64,000 nt of DNA, taken from positions 40,898 to 104,897 of the forward strand of contig JBBQVS010000006.1 in assembly GCA_038211295.1 (NCBI GenBank), given 5' to 3'. How positions within the stretch are numbered: position 1 is the stretch's first letter; each line of letters begins with the position of its first letter. The notes under the pieces are model-generated. The model was not told the origin of the DNA and made no database searches. It saw nothing but the letters and a program-made list of their open reading frames with translations. A program made the position numbers and the translations under genes. Positions 52,775-61,729 of the stretch are shown here, in pieces. Origin of the DNA: JBBQVS01 sp038211295 (GTDB taxonomy: Bacteria; Chloroflexota; Ktedonobacteria; Ktedonobacterales; Ktedonobacteraceae).

Positions 52775-54155
52775 ATGCAACTGCTTCGCGTTCCTCGATT
52801 TGTAAAGTGGGAAGGGTCACTGGGACATTCTTTCGATACACCGTGTAGTGATACAGAAGTGCGAGCGTAAATGTCATAAGTAGCGCGTTACGGCTAAACA
52901 CTACTGGATGAAATGCTGGTACGCTTGCCACCTTGACAAACACGGTTGACGCAAAGTAAATGTAAGGGAATATCCACGTTGTGAGTGCGCCAATGCCTGT
53001 CCAGCTCAGTAGCCAGGGCCACTTGCTCTCACCAACATAGGCCACAAATGGAATAACCCACAGGAGATATTGCGGGCTAAAGACTTTGCCAGTACAAATC
53101 ACGACGAGCAGGGTCAATACGAGCGAGACAGCGAGCTGAATTCTGCCACGCCATTGTAACCAGCAGGTATAAGCAAGCCCAACCAGTAAGAGTGCCGTCA
53201 TCATGAATGAGACGATGCCGGAAAGCGGACTAAGAACATTCAGTGAACCATATGTAGCTGCATAGTGAAGCGGGAAGCCGAAAAAACTTGCCAGCCAGAG
53301 CACAGATGCCGCCGTAGACTCAGCCTGTACAGGTCTGTTTCCAAAATACCCTAGTGGGCCAAGCGTCCCCTCGATACTCAGGTAGAGCGAGAGCAGGGTT
53401 ATAGCTCCACATACAAGCACAAATGCATCAAGCCCACGCCACCATTTCTTCCATAACATATAGCGTGATTTGTGTTGAGCAATAAAAAACGCTGGGACAA
53501 GCACTATCGGGTAGAACTTGAACATGGTCGCCACAGCAAGCATAGCAAAGGCCCACCGCCACTGTCTGCGTTCCGCGCACAGTAACGCGACCAACGTAAA
53601 ACCTGCGGGTACGATATCGTAGCGGGCCGCAGCCGTTGCCCAACCGCCAACAATAATAAAGAGCGCGAACGCAAGTGCGGCCTGACGCGATCTCCATATT
53701 TTGAGCATGAAGTAGATCGTAGTAGCAAACATCGCCATTGCGACAGCGAACGCAAGCTGATACCAGTGCGCTGATGTAACAAGCCCAAAGGTAAAGGGGA
53801 GAAGCGTCAACAAAGGATATTCATGTGGCAGAGCATGAAATGGTTGTGTCGGCGATTGTGATGCGACAAAGTTAACGAGCCAGTGCGGGAAATTATGCGC
53901 CTTCATCACCTGAAGCATCGTGCTCATCGTAATAAAAACGGTGTCAGGATGTGTTTGTGTAATAAATTGGCACTGTATTGCTGGAACAGGCAATATCTTT
54001 AGCGCAGCCACACCATGCCAGAACGCGACAGAGTAACATTCATACTTGCCTGGATCAGTGTACCAGGTAAATAACTGATCGGCGACTCCACAGTATAAGA
54101 GAAAGCTCATTATGAGCACAGCCCCTACATCTATTAGCGTAAGTCTCTTTACCAT
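52755..54155 (-). CDS. GT87 (DUF2029) membrane mannosyltransferase
   Basis: 466 residues, about eleven helices, with the family loops YTDPGKYECYSVAFWHG, HEYPLLTLLPFTFGLV, AARYDIVPAGFTLVALL, KFYPIVLVPAFFI and KVFSPQYLLWVIPFVAYVG. Such enzymes use polyprenol-phosphate mannose to extend outer glycans. AGGG is seven bases before the ATG. It overlaps the 3' end of the previous gene. It appears to complete a mannosylation set. Confidence 0.78.
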   Translation of the reverse strand: MVKRLTLIDVGAVLIMSFLLYCGVADQLFTWYTDPGKYECYSVAFWHGVAALKILPVPAIQCQFITQTHPDTVFITMSTMLQVMKAHNFPHWLVNFVASQSPTQPFHALPHEYPLLTLLPFTFGLVTSAHWYQLAFAVAMAMFATTIYFMLKIWRSRQAALAFALFIIVGGWATAAARYDIVPAGFTLVALLCAERRQWRWAFAMLAVATMFKFYPIVLVPAFFIAQHKSRYMLWKKWWRGLDAFVLVCGAITLLSLYLSIEGTLGPLGYFGNRPVQAESTAASVLWLASFFGFPLHYAATYGSLNVLSPLSGIVSFMMTALLLVGLAYTCWLQWRGRIQLAVSLVLTLLVVICTGKVFSPQYLLWVIPFVAYVGESKWPWLLSWTGIGALTTWIFPYIYFASTVFVKVASVPAFHPVVFSRNALLMTFTLALLYHYTVYRKNVPVTLPTLQIEEREAVASIGQAD

Positions 54156-54464
54156 ATTTGCCCTAAGTATATTATTGAAATGTACTAGAGTGTGACACTA
54201 CAAAGTACATGTCTACGTCAAGAGAAAGCGCGTCCCCTTATAAGGACATACATTCATACGAGTGATACGTCTAACTGGTCACAACACGGCTCGATGGTTT
54301 CTACGCAATGCGAGTAATGCTCTCTATAAGCGGTTCCAGATGGTAGTTGGACTCAATGGTGATACTCTTTCCCTGTGCCGTTCGTATAGGGTGTAGCGAA
54401 TGATCTTTTAATCGGGAGAAGACGCTATACATAATCTTATTTTTCAGCAAAGGATATTAGCATA
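54156..54464. other. Intergenic region between GT87 and DedA genes
   Basis: 309 bases without a gene. A hairpin or operator lies at 54180-54210, 25 bases before the GT87 start. On the plus strand, CTATACATAATC (about 54426) may hold the DedA -10 box. Confidence 0.4.
54180..54210. promoter_or_regulatory. Inverted repeat upstream of the GT87 gene
   Basis: ATGTACT (54180-54186) with AGTACAT (54204-54210), and AGTGT-G-ACACT inside. The two nested stems suggest a protein-binding site or a leader hairpin. Confidence 0.4.
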
Positions 54465-55115
54465 ATGTTTACCTCGTCATCGTTAATGCAGTTGTTAGAG
54501 AATTATGGCTATCTCGCTGTACTTATTTTTGTTGCCATCGAAAGTACAGGTATTCCCTTTCCAGGCGAAACAATGCTCATTATCGCGGCGGTCTATGCTG
54601 GCACAACGCATCACATCTCGATTCTCTTTGTTATCACTGCGGCAGCAGTGGGCGCAATACTTGGCGACAATCTTGGCTTCTGGGTAGGACGCGAAGGTGG
54701 CTACCGACTTCTCCGCCGCTATGGCCGCTATATTCGCCTGGACGAACGCAAGCTTAAACTCGGACAGTACCTTTTCATGAAGCATGGCGACAAAGTAGTC
54801 TTCTTTGGCCGTTTCATCGCGGTCTTACGTGCATGGGCCGCATTTCTTGCTGGCACAAACCGCATGAAATGGCCCAATTTTTTGCTCTTCAACGCGCTTG
54901 GTGGTATTGTGTGGGCGACGCTCTTTGGTCTGGGGGGCTATTATCTAGGTGATAGAATACACTTGTTGACGGGGCCACTGGGCATAGTGGCAATAGTGTT
55001 AGCAGGACTTGTTTTTATCGCGTTTTTCTTCTTTCTGCGGCACAATCAAAAACGGATGGAGGACGAAGCCGAACGTGCCTTACCTGGGCCATTAGACGAG
55101 CATCAGCACAAGTAA
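54465..55115 (+). CDS. DedA-family membrane protein
   Basis: 216 residues with the DedA/SNARE-associated core: IESTGIPFPGETMLIIAAVYAG, GAILGDNLGFWVGREGGYRLLRRYG, FFGRFIAVLRAWAAFLAGTNRMKWPNFLLFNALGGIVWATLFGLGGYYLG. DedA proteins move or flip lipids such as undecaprenyl phosphate. AAGGA lies upstream of the ATG. A short proline-rich gene follows. Confidence 0.92.
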   Translation: MFTSSSLMQLLENYGYLAVLIFVAIESTGIPFPGETMLIIAAVYAGTTHHISILFVITAAAVGAILGDNLGFWVGREGGYRLLRRYGRYIRLDERKLKLGQYLFMKHGDKVVFFGRFIAVLRAWAAFLAGTNRMKWPNFLLFNALGGIVWATLFGLGGYYLGDRIHLLTGPLGIVAIVLAGLVFIAFFFFLRHNQKRMEDEAERALPGPLDEHQHK

Positions 55116-55149
55116 AACAACTGTACAGTGTAAAGGGAAGGAAACATTC

Positions 55150-55383
55150 ATGTCTCTACAAGAACCAATGCGGTTGCCAGACTCAATACCACCGACACAG
55201 CCGGACGTTGCTCAACCCCTACCACCGCCGGAGCCTATTCCACAACCAGGCCCTGAACCACTCCCACACCCAGCATCAGAGCAACCAGTTGAACCGACGC
55301 CAGAAGTTCCACCACGTATGGCTCCAGATATTGCACAACCGCTTTCCGACCCTACTTCTATCTCGTCGTCAGAGGAACCTTAA
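55150..55383 (+). CDS. Small proline-rich protein
   Basis: 77 residues, more than a quarter of them proline, with the repeated pattern P-x-P-E-P. No signal peptide and no family. GGAAGG lies before the ATG, which supports expression. It follows DedA by 34 bases and may be its co-transcribed partner. Confidence 0.5.
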   Translation: MSLQEPMRLPDSIPPTQPDVAQPLPPPEPIPQPGPEPLPHPASEQPVEPTPEVPPRMAPDIAQPLSDPTSISSSEEP

Positions 55384-55524
55384 ACATACTGATACGTTAT
55401 GGTGCAAAGATGGTTCTTTCGCGCCATATTTTTTCGCGATGCTTATACTTATATTGACAAGCAATCCAGTAAGCATATCAACATTCGGAGAGATATAGCA
55501 ATGGAACAAAAAATCATGTGACCA

Positions 55525-55553
55525 TTGACTTTTTTGAAAATCCATACTATACT
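55525..55553 (+). promoter_or_regulatory. Promoter of the double-HTH TetR operon
   Basis: TTGACT (55525-55530), 17 bases, TATACT (55548-55553). The -10 box is inside the left arm of the operator, so repressor and polymerase must compete. Confidence 0.65.
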
Positions 55554-55580
55554 GTCATTGGTTACTAGACAGTATAGTAT
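55544..55580 (+). promoter_or_regulatory. TetR operator, 13-bp arms with 11-base spacer
   Basis: ATACTATACTGTC (55544-55556) and GACAGTATAGTAT (55568-55580) are perfect inverted copies. The centre spacing is about 24 bases, larger than in ordinary TetR sites, which suits a regulator with two HTH domains. It lies 46 bases before the gene. Confidence 0.7.
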
Positions 55581-55625
55581 AGCAATGTTGCACTATCTAT
55601 TATGGATATCTGAGGGTGTATATAC

Positions 55626-56501
55626 ATGGCAGAAGTCCGTCTCTACAAGGGCAAAAGTAGCGGGAAAGAGCGTCTTATCCAGGCGGCACGCTCACTCACG
55701 CACCAGACTGCTTTTGATGAGATCACGATTGATGAGATTGTCAAAGCCGCCGATCTTTCACGCCCTACATTCTATTATCACTTTTCAGGTGGTAAAGAAG
55801 AGTTACGAGAAGAGTTAGTACGCTATGGCTATCTTGGCAATGAACCGGTTCGCGATATACGACAGGACATTGTTGAGGCGGCATTACGCGTTTTCGCGCG
55901 TTCAGGCGTCTCTTCTGCGACACTGGACGATGTGGCAAACGAGGCTGGCATCTCACGCGGTACAGTATGCTGGCATTATCGGAGCAAGGATGACCTGCTC
56001 AAAGCCATCATTCAGCATCACGAAAGTTACTCATCGCTCCGTCAGGCTCTTGATGGAATAGAGCAAGACTTACAAAATGGTGTACAGCTCGACGATGAAA
56101 CGTTCTTACGCCGTATCGCTGGTGGTTTCTATGACTCGCTCACGGTTCAGTGTGATCTTGCACGCCTGCCCATTCTGCTGCTGCATACTCATCCTGAAGC
56201 GGCACATATTCTTGCGGACAAGATTGTCAGAAGTCGCAAGCATATTACGGAATATGTACAGAAGCGTCAGGCGGAAGGCGCGTTCAGCAAAAGCATTGAT
56301 GCCGCTTTTTTTGTGCAGATCATTGCTATGTCGTTCTTTATGCGTGCCGTGGGTCGTGGACTACATGATCTCTTGCCATTCGCCCATCTTTCACGCGAAG
56401 AGGCAATTAATCAACTTGTTTCCCTCTTGCTCTATGGCATAGTGGAACACAACGCAGCCAGACCATGCACAATGCTCCAGTTGCTCAAAGACGAGTCGTG
56501 A
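55626..56501 (+). CDS. TetR-family repressor with two N-terminal HTH domains
   Basis: 291 residues. Two complete TetR DNA-binding domains occur in a row: residues about 12-61 (ERLIQAARSLTHQTAFDEITIDEIVKAADLSRPTFYYHF) and 78-126 (DIVEAALRVFARSGVSSATLDDVANEAGISRGTVCWHYRSKDDLLKAI). One ligand-binding domain follows. Normal TetR proteins have one. The gene begins a plus-strand operon with a DHA2 pump, adaptor and coiled-coil protein, so it probably represses efflux and its own synthesis. The ATG at 55626 has GAGGG nine bases before. Confidence 0.88.
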   Translation: MAEVRLYKGKSSGKERLIQAARSLTHQTAFDEITIDEIVKAADLSRPTFYYHFSGGKEELREELVRYGYLGNEPVRDIRQDIVEAALRVFARSGVSSATLDDVANEAGISRGTVCWHYRSKDDLLKAIIQHHESYSSLRQALDGIEQDLQNGVQLDDETFLRRIAGGFYDSLTVQCDLARLPILLLHTHPEAAHILADKIVRSRKHITEYVQKRQAEGAFSKSIDAAFFVQIIAMSFFMRAVGRGLHDLLPFAHLSREEAINQLVSLLLYGIVEHNAARPCTMLQLLKDES

Positions 56502-56573
56502 GCCACAAACGTATTCAGCAAGTACGCGTTTCCTTTCTATGTTTTTGTCTTTTAGTAAAAGGAGTCTCCCAAT

Positions 56574-58202
56574 ATGCAAGCGAGTGTACAATCTACACGG
56601 CGCGAGGGAGGGCTGGCATATAAATGGGTGGTGGCAAGCGTTGTAGTCTTCGGGGTGTTCATGAGCATTCTCGACCAGACTATCGTAAATATCGCTATTC
56701 CACGCCTGCAAACGGCCTTTGGCGCAGATATTCACAGTGTCCAATGGGTGCTCACGGCATATATTCTCACGCAGGGCGTCATCACACCTACGGCGGGCTA
56801 CTTCGCGGACACACTTGGTACAAAGCGATTTTATATTATTTCGCTTGCGGCCTTCACCGTTGGCTCGGTTCTGTGCGGCCTCGCGTGGAGTCTGCCAGCA
56901 CTCATCTTCTTCCGAGTGCTACAAGGCGCGGGTGGAGCGGCCCTGTTTCCGTTGTCAATCACCATGCTCTTCCGCGAGTTTCCGCCACAAGAGCGCGGCG
57001 TTGCATCGGGTGTCTTTGGCGTTCCGGCGTTATTAGCTCCAGCAATTGGTCCTACGCTCGGTGGCTATCTTGTTACCTATGCGGGTTGGCAGTCGATCTT
57101 CTTTATCAACTTACCAATCGGCATTCTCGCTATTGTGCTGGTCAGCATTTTTATCCGCGAAACACCAAAACAAGTGAACCAACGCTTCGACTTCCTGGGC
57201 TTCTTCTTTGTAGCACTGGGACTCGCGGCGGTTCTCTATGGCTTGTCGGACGCAAGTACTGATGGTTGGGGATCTGTGACGGTTATTGGCTCTATTGTCG
57301 GTGGATTAATCGCGCTCACGATCTTTGTGTTCGTTGAACTTGCGATTGTACGCCGCGAAGGAAGACCACTTCTCGATCTACGTCTCTTCGCAAATAGACC
57401 TTTCACGTTAAGTATTATCGCGAGCCTATTCGTCATCTTCAGTCTCTTTGGGGGCGTTTTCCTCTTCCCGCTCTACCTACAGAGCATCCGAGGCCAGAGC
57501 GCGTTCGAGGCTGGTGTAATCCTCCTGCCACAGGCATTAGCGGCAATGGTCAGTACAATTGTTGGCGGACGCCTTGTGGATCGTATTGGTGTACGAGGAG
57601 TCATGATTCCAGGTCTGCTCGTGCTTGCGTTTGCAACATGGCAGCTCTCGTTTCTGTCGCTTTATACATCTTATGGCTGGATACAGTTCATACTCGTCAT
57701 TCGCGGTATAGCACTCGGTTTGTGTGTACAGCCCCTTACCGTTGCGGGACTCTCGGAGATAGGCCCACGCCAGTTGGCACAAGCATCGTCGCTCAATACA
57801 GTGGCACGGGCCATTGCTAGCTCGCTTGGTATCGCAATTCTCGCAACACTGGTACAAACCCAAACAAAAATTCATGCAGGGCATCTTGCACAACAAATTA
57901 CCCCTGCTTCACCGCTTGGGCAGTTACTGTTCCGGCTGCAAGCCCTTTTTGTCTCGCGGGGGGCTGACCTTACTGCGGCACGCGCAAGCGCACTACAAAC
58001 AATTGGTCGCTTGGTGCAGAGACAGGGCTACATACTCTCGATTCAAGACGCCTTTACATTCAGCCTAGTAGTTACGTTCCTGGCAATTGTGGCAGTAATG
58101 TTCGTGAGTAAGTCCCGCCGAAAACCTACTGTACCAAGTGCAGCGGCATCCGAAGGTGCTGAGGAGGATACATCGCACCGTGCGATGGTATTCGCCGAAT
58201 AA
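56574..58202 (+). CDS. DHA2-type MFS multidrug efflux pump (EmrB/QacA family)
   Basis: 542 residues, fourteen predicted helices. Motif D1 is LDQTIVNIAIPRLQ, motif A is GYFADTLGTKRFY, motif B is RVLQGAGGAALFP, and motif C is GVPALLAPAIGPTLGGYL. It exports drugs with protons. AAGGAG is before the ATG. 72 bases separate it from the TetR gene. Confidence 0.93.
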   Translation: MQASVQSTRREGGLAYKWVVASVVVFGVFMSILDQTIVNIAIPRLQTAFGADIHSVQWVLTAYILTQGVITPTAGYFADTLGTKRFYIISLAAFTVGSVLCGLAWSLPALIFFRVLQGAGGAALFPLSITMLFREFPPQERGVASGVFGVPALLAPAIGPTLGGYLVTYAGWQSIFFINLPIGILAIVLVSIFIRETPKQVNQRFDFLGFFFVALGLAAVLYGLSDASTDGWGSVTVIGSIVGGLIALTIFVFVELAIVRREGRPLLDLRLFANRPFTLSIIASLFVIFSLFGGVFLFPLYLQSIRGQSAFEAGVILLPQALAAMVSTIVGGRLVDRIGVRGVMIPGLLVLAFATWQLSFLSLYTSYGWIQFILVIRGIALGLCVQPLTVAGLSEIGPRQLAQASSLNTVARAIASSLGIAILATLVQTQTKIHAGHLAQQITPASPLGQLLFRLQALFVSRGADLTAARASALQTIGRLVQRQGYILSIQDAFTFSLVVTFLAIVAVMFVSKSRRKPTVPSAAASEGAEEDTSHRAMVFAE

Positions 58203-58278
58203 CATGAAGGGGTAGCTTTTCTACCTCTGACGCTTTTCCCTTTTATTCTTTACTATAGATGCTTAGGAGCTATTACAA

Positions 58279-58947
58279 ATGCGTCGTATGATTCTTATCC
58301 CCACTCTCGTTACCCTGGCCTTCCTGGCTATTCTCGCCGGTGTAGGCTACTATGCATATAACAATTACACTTATTACCAGACAGATGATGCTCAGGTTAC
58401 AGGCAGTATTGTCTCTGTCAGTGCGCCTATGAGCGGGCAACTCTCCGCATATACCATCAAAATTGGTCAGGTAGTTACCGCTGGACAGGTCATTGGTACA
58501 ATTACACTTCCATCTGCTGCGGGCGCGACCACAGCAGCAGCACCGCGCACAATGGATATTACCAGCCCCATTGATGGTACGGTTGTGCAGGCAACGGCAG
58601 TACAGGGCCAAAATGTCGCTCCTGGCCTTACCATTGCACAGGTAACAAACCTGGGAAATCTTTCTATCACGGCCTACGTCGATGAAAACGTCATCAACAA
58701 CGTTGCCCCTGGCCAGAAGGTCGATCTGAAAATTGACGCGTACAGCGATACAACATACAGTGGCCACGTACAACAGATCGTTCAGGCAACAGCCGGTTCG
58801 TTCTCACTCTTGCCAACACAGGACAATGCAAGTGGCAACTTTACCAAAGTCGGGCAGCGCATTCCCATTATCATAACGCTCGACAATAACGGCGGCAAAG
58901 ACATCGTCCCCGGCATGAGTGCTGTGGCTATCATTCACATCCATTAG
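58279..58947 (+). CDS. HlyD/EmrA-like membrane-fusion protein
   Basis: 222 residues: one N-terminal helix, then a lipoyl/barrel-type domain (DDAQVTGSIVSVSAPMSGQLSAYTIKIGQVVTAGQVIGTI, later SPIDGTVVQATAVQGQNVAPGLTIAQVTNLGNLSITAYVDENVINNVAPGQKVDLKIDAY). It has no long coiled-coil hairpin, so it is shorter than EmrA. As the organism appears to be monoderm, it may funnel substrate through the wall rather than to an outer membrane. It follows the pump by 76 bases. Confidence 0.85.
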   Translation: MRRMILIPTLVTLAFLAILAGVGYYAYNNYTYYQTDDAQVTGSIVSVSAPMSGQLSAYTIKIGQVVTAGQVIGTITLPSAAGATTAAAPRTMDITSPIDGTVVQATAVQGQNVAPGLTIAQVTNLGNLSITAYVDENVINNVAPGQKVDLKIDAYSDTTYSGHVQQIVQATAGSFSLLPTQDNASGNFTKVGQRIPIIITLDNNGGKDIVPGMSAVAIIHIH

Positions 58948-59003
58948 TCGTGCGTGGGAGAGAAGAGGCGGTTTTCTCTCCCCTACAACGTAGGGGGTAC
59001 ACC

Positions 59004-59444
59004 ATGAATACACTCATTATTGGCAGCTTATTTGCGTTAGCACTACTCGCGCTCGTTGCGTTGGCATTTGTTATAAGAAGCGAACCGCGCAGAGCAAAGA
59101 CACGTACCGTCAAAGTGGAAGGCGAACCAGCCAGAGCAGCTCAGGCAAAGGAGGCAGCGGAGATCGCGGCAATAGGCGTGCCAGCACAACCAAACCTGTC
59201 GGCTTCAAGAGAAGAGATGTCTTTAGAAGAGGTAGAGGTCTCACGCTTCCCGCTCACAAACGGCTCATTTCACAAGCTTTCTACTGAGCTACATGCTTTA
59301 CACGGGCAAGCACAAGAGATCGAGCATCGCTTGAGCATTCTTACAGAAATGGTTGAACGTATTGAAAACAACCAGAATACCTACACCAGTATCGAGGAGG
59401 AAGCCGGATATACCCATACCGCAGAACAGGTATCTGTAAACTAA
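59004..59444 (+). CDS. Coiled-coil membrane protein, efflux operon
   Basis: 146 residues with one membrane helix at the start (IIGSLFALALLALVALAFVIRS) and a helical acidic rest, including a coiled coil (LSTELHALHGQAQEIEHRLSILTEMVERIENN). Family unknown. Starts at the ATG at 59004 (AGGGGG upstream). It ends the operon before a 15-bp hairpin and may be an accessory of the adaptor. Confidence 0.55.
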   Translation: MNTLIIGSLFALALLALVALAFVIRSEPRRAKTRTVKVEGEPARAAQAKEAAEIAAIGVPAQPNLSASREEMSLEEVEVSRFPLTNGSFHKLSTELHALHGQAQEIEHRLSILTEMVERIENNQNTYTSIEEEAGYTHTAEQVSVN

Positions 59445-59447
59445 TGC

Positions 59448-59482
59448 GTCAAACAGAGAGCCGAAATGGCTCTCTGTTTGAC
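59448..59482. terminator. Bidirectional terminator hairpin
   Basis: A perfect 15-bp stem (59448-59462 GTCAAACAGAGAGCC with 59468-59482) and 5-base loop between the efflux operon and the convergent galK. Confidence 0.75.
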
Positions 59483-59504
59483 CATAGGGCGAAGCACACA
59501 ACAA

Positions 59505-60788
59505 TCACATACTATCACTGGCAGGTATATCCGCAAATCCTGGCCCTCCGGCGGCATGACAGATGTCAATGCTTGCCTGACGCCCTGTACGCCCTGGGTA
59601 CTGCTGCTCAACCGCTTGACGCAAAGCATCAATGGCATTGTTGTACACAAGGTTGATTGTACAGCCACCAAAGCCACCACCCATCATGCGTCCACCCAAT
59701 ACACCAGGGGTACAATGAGCGATTTCTACGAGCACATCCAATTCATGACAACTTACCTCGTACTCATCCCGCAATCCCGCGTGTCCCTGCCACAATATCG
59801 GCCCAATCTCTTCGATTTTTCCACGCTCCAGCAGGTTCACAACGTGTAACACACGTGCGTTCTCAGCGATTATATAGCCGGCCCGGCGTTGCAATACATT
59901 CGGCAAGGCGTGCTTGTATGTGTCAAATTGGGCCTGTGTGACATCACGCAAAGATACAATATGTTGCTCTCTGCCTTGAGCGTCCCTCGTGCCAATCAAC
60001 TCACGCAACACAATCACTGCTTCTTCACATTGTCTGCGCCGCTCGTTATATCCTGAGTTCGCGAGTTCACGGCGCACCCCGGTATCGATCACGACCAGCG
60101 AAAGGTCGGTTTCGGCAAAAGGAAGATAACGGTATTGTAGAGAGCGGCAATCAATCAGGACGGCTTTTTGGGGTTGACCGAGGCACGAAGCGGCTTGATC
60201 GAGAATACCACTTCGCAAACCTGACGCGGCATGTTCCGCACGCTGACACAGTGCTGCGACCTCCATTAACGTCATAGTCGCGCCTTCGCCACCAACCGTG
60301 ATACGTCCCTGTGCGAGCCACGCGAACAGTTGAACGGTTGCGACCTCTAGTGCTGCGGAAGAACTCATTCCTCCGCCCAGTGGTACATCCCCCCCAAGCA
60401 CAGCATCAAAACCGAAGAGTGGTAAGGCAAGGGCAGCGAGTTCTGATGCTACAGCCAGCACGTACCTGGCCCACGTCGGCAATGTCTGCCTTTGCGACTC
60501 GAATGTTGTCGGTAAGGCTTCCAGCGAGATTTGCGCGTACTCTTTAGCATGTTCCGACCAGAGTCGCACAACACGATCACCACGCCGCCGTCCCGCGAAG
60601 GCCGCGACACGATCTACCGCTATTGGCAAAACAAACCCTTCGTTATAATCTGTATGTTCCCCAATAAGATTGACCCGCCCCGGTGCCCACGCTCCCCCTA
60701 GGGTGCTTGTATAAATACCGTCTTCCTCTTTAAAGGCTATAGGAAATTCCTTTGCTGCTTGTAAAGAGGGTCGAGGAATCGTTCCCAT
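59505..60788 (-). CDS. galK: Galactokinase
   Basis: 427 residues with the GHMP kinase pattern: GRVNLIGEHTDYNEGFVLP (37-55), PLGGGMSSSAALEVA, and GGRMMGGGFGGCTINLV. It phosphorylates galactose at C1. The frame is open to 60866, inside galT, but the ATG at 60788 has AGGGGAAGA upstream and begins three bases past the galT stop. Co-transcribed with galT. Confidence 0.94.
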   Translation of the reverse strand: MGTIPRPSLQAAKEFPIAFKEEDGIYTSTLGGAWAPGRVNLIGEHTDYNEGFVLPIAVDRVAAFAGRRRGDRVVRLWSEHAKEYAQISLEALPTTFESQRQTLPTWARYVLAVASELAALALPLFGFDAVLGGDVPLGGGMSSSAALEVATVQLFAWLAQGRITVGGEGATMTLMEVAALCQRAEHAASGLRSGILDQAASCLGQPQKAVLIDCRSLQYRYLPFAETDLSLVVIDTGVRRELANSGYNERRRQCEEAVIVLRELIGTRDAQGREQHIVSLRDVTQAQFDTYKHALPNVLQRRAGYIIAENARVLHVVNLLERGKIEEIGPILWQGHAGLRDEYEVSCHELDVLVEIAHCTPGVLGGRMMGGGFGGCTINLVYNNAIDALRQAVEQQYPGRTGRQASIDICHAAGGPGFADIPASDSM

Positions 60789-60790
60789 GT

Positions 60791-61702
60791 TTATTCTTCC
60801 CCTATCGTTGCGATTGCTTCGCGCAACTCTTGCGCTTTCTGAAGCGGTGCGGAATCGTTCGTCCACAGTCCCCAGATAGACTCGGACGAGGCCGCGAATT
60901 TCAGCTTGCCCGGCGCACGTCCAATGGCGAGTATCTCAACATGCAAGTGAAAGCGTTCGTCGGCAAGTTGATGAATACCCAAAAGGTAGGGCATCGGTGC
61001 CATAGCACCATCAAAAAGCGCGTTATAGCCACGCGCGACCCGCAGCAGTAAAGCTGCAAGCTCGCGCAACTCCTCGTCTTGCATCATCGCGAGGTTGGCA
61101 ACGTGCCGACGCGGGTAAAGATGCGTCTCATAAGGGTAGCGCAAATACGGGGGCAAAAATGCTTGCCAGTGCTGATTTGTGGCAACCTGCTGCGGCCCAT
61201 CGCCTAATTCTTCTCTGATACGACAAAACGGACAGCCGCGTCCGGCCTTACTCTCTTGCTCGACAGTCTCCATCTCACGTTCCAGCGTCGGCGGTATAAC
61301 AGATACCCCAAAGGTCTGCCCATGCGGGTGATGTTGCGTCTGCCCAATGGACTCGCCGTTGTTCTCAAAAATCATTACAGCCGGGTAACGAGTGGCAAGA
61401 TCGCGGTAGAGGTCACGCCATAAACGCGTCACCGCGAAGACTTCAGCCACCGTTAGTTGTGAAAAGATGCGGTGGTGGTCTCTATTATAAATTACGACAT
61501 ACGCCTCACCCACAGGCGGTTGTAAGGGCGGAAAGTCGTTTGGGTGCAACCATACTTGTGTCTCAGGCCCCACCTTGCCTTCGGTGATATCAGCACAAAA
61601 AGGACACGCCGTTGTACCTTCACGACGGCTCATACGATGGGGAGCATTGACCAAATATTGCCGTAGGATAGGATTCCAGATTAAAGGAGTTGTCTGTTCC
61701 AT
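60791..61702 (-). CDS. galT: Galactose-1-phosphate uridylyltransferase
   Basis: 303 residues with zinc ligands CPFC and the active-site motif NGESIGQTQHHPHGQTFG, plus HLHVEI near the end. It exchanges UMP between UDP-glucose and galactose 1-phosphate. The ATG at 61702 was chosen; the frame begins upstream at 61723. It lies between an unknown gene and galK in the same operon. galE is not in the window. Confidence 0.94.
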   Translation of the reverse strand: MEQTTPLIWNPILRQYLVNAPHRMSRREGTTACPFCADITEGKVGPETQVWLHPNDFPPLQPPVGEAYVVIYNRDHHRIFSQLTVAEVFAVTRLWRDLYRDLATRYPAVMIFENNGESIGQTQHHPHGQTFGVSVIPPTLEREMETVEQESKAGRGCPFCRIREELGDGPQQVATNQHWQAFLPPYLRYPYETHLYPRRHVANLAMMQDEELRELAALLLRVARGYNALFDGAMAPMPYLLGIHQLADERFHLHVEILAIGRAPGKLKFAASSESIWGLWTNDSAPLQKAQELREAIATIGEE

Positions 61703-61729
61703 ATATTCGCTATATCCTCTCAAAGAAAA

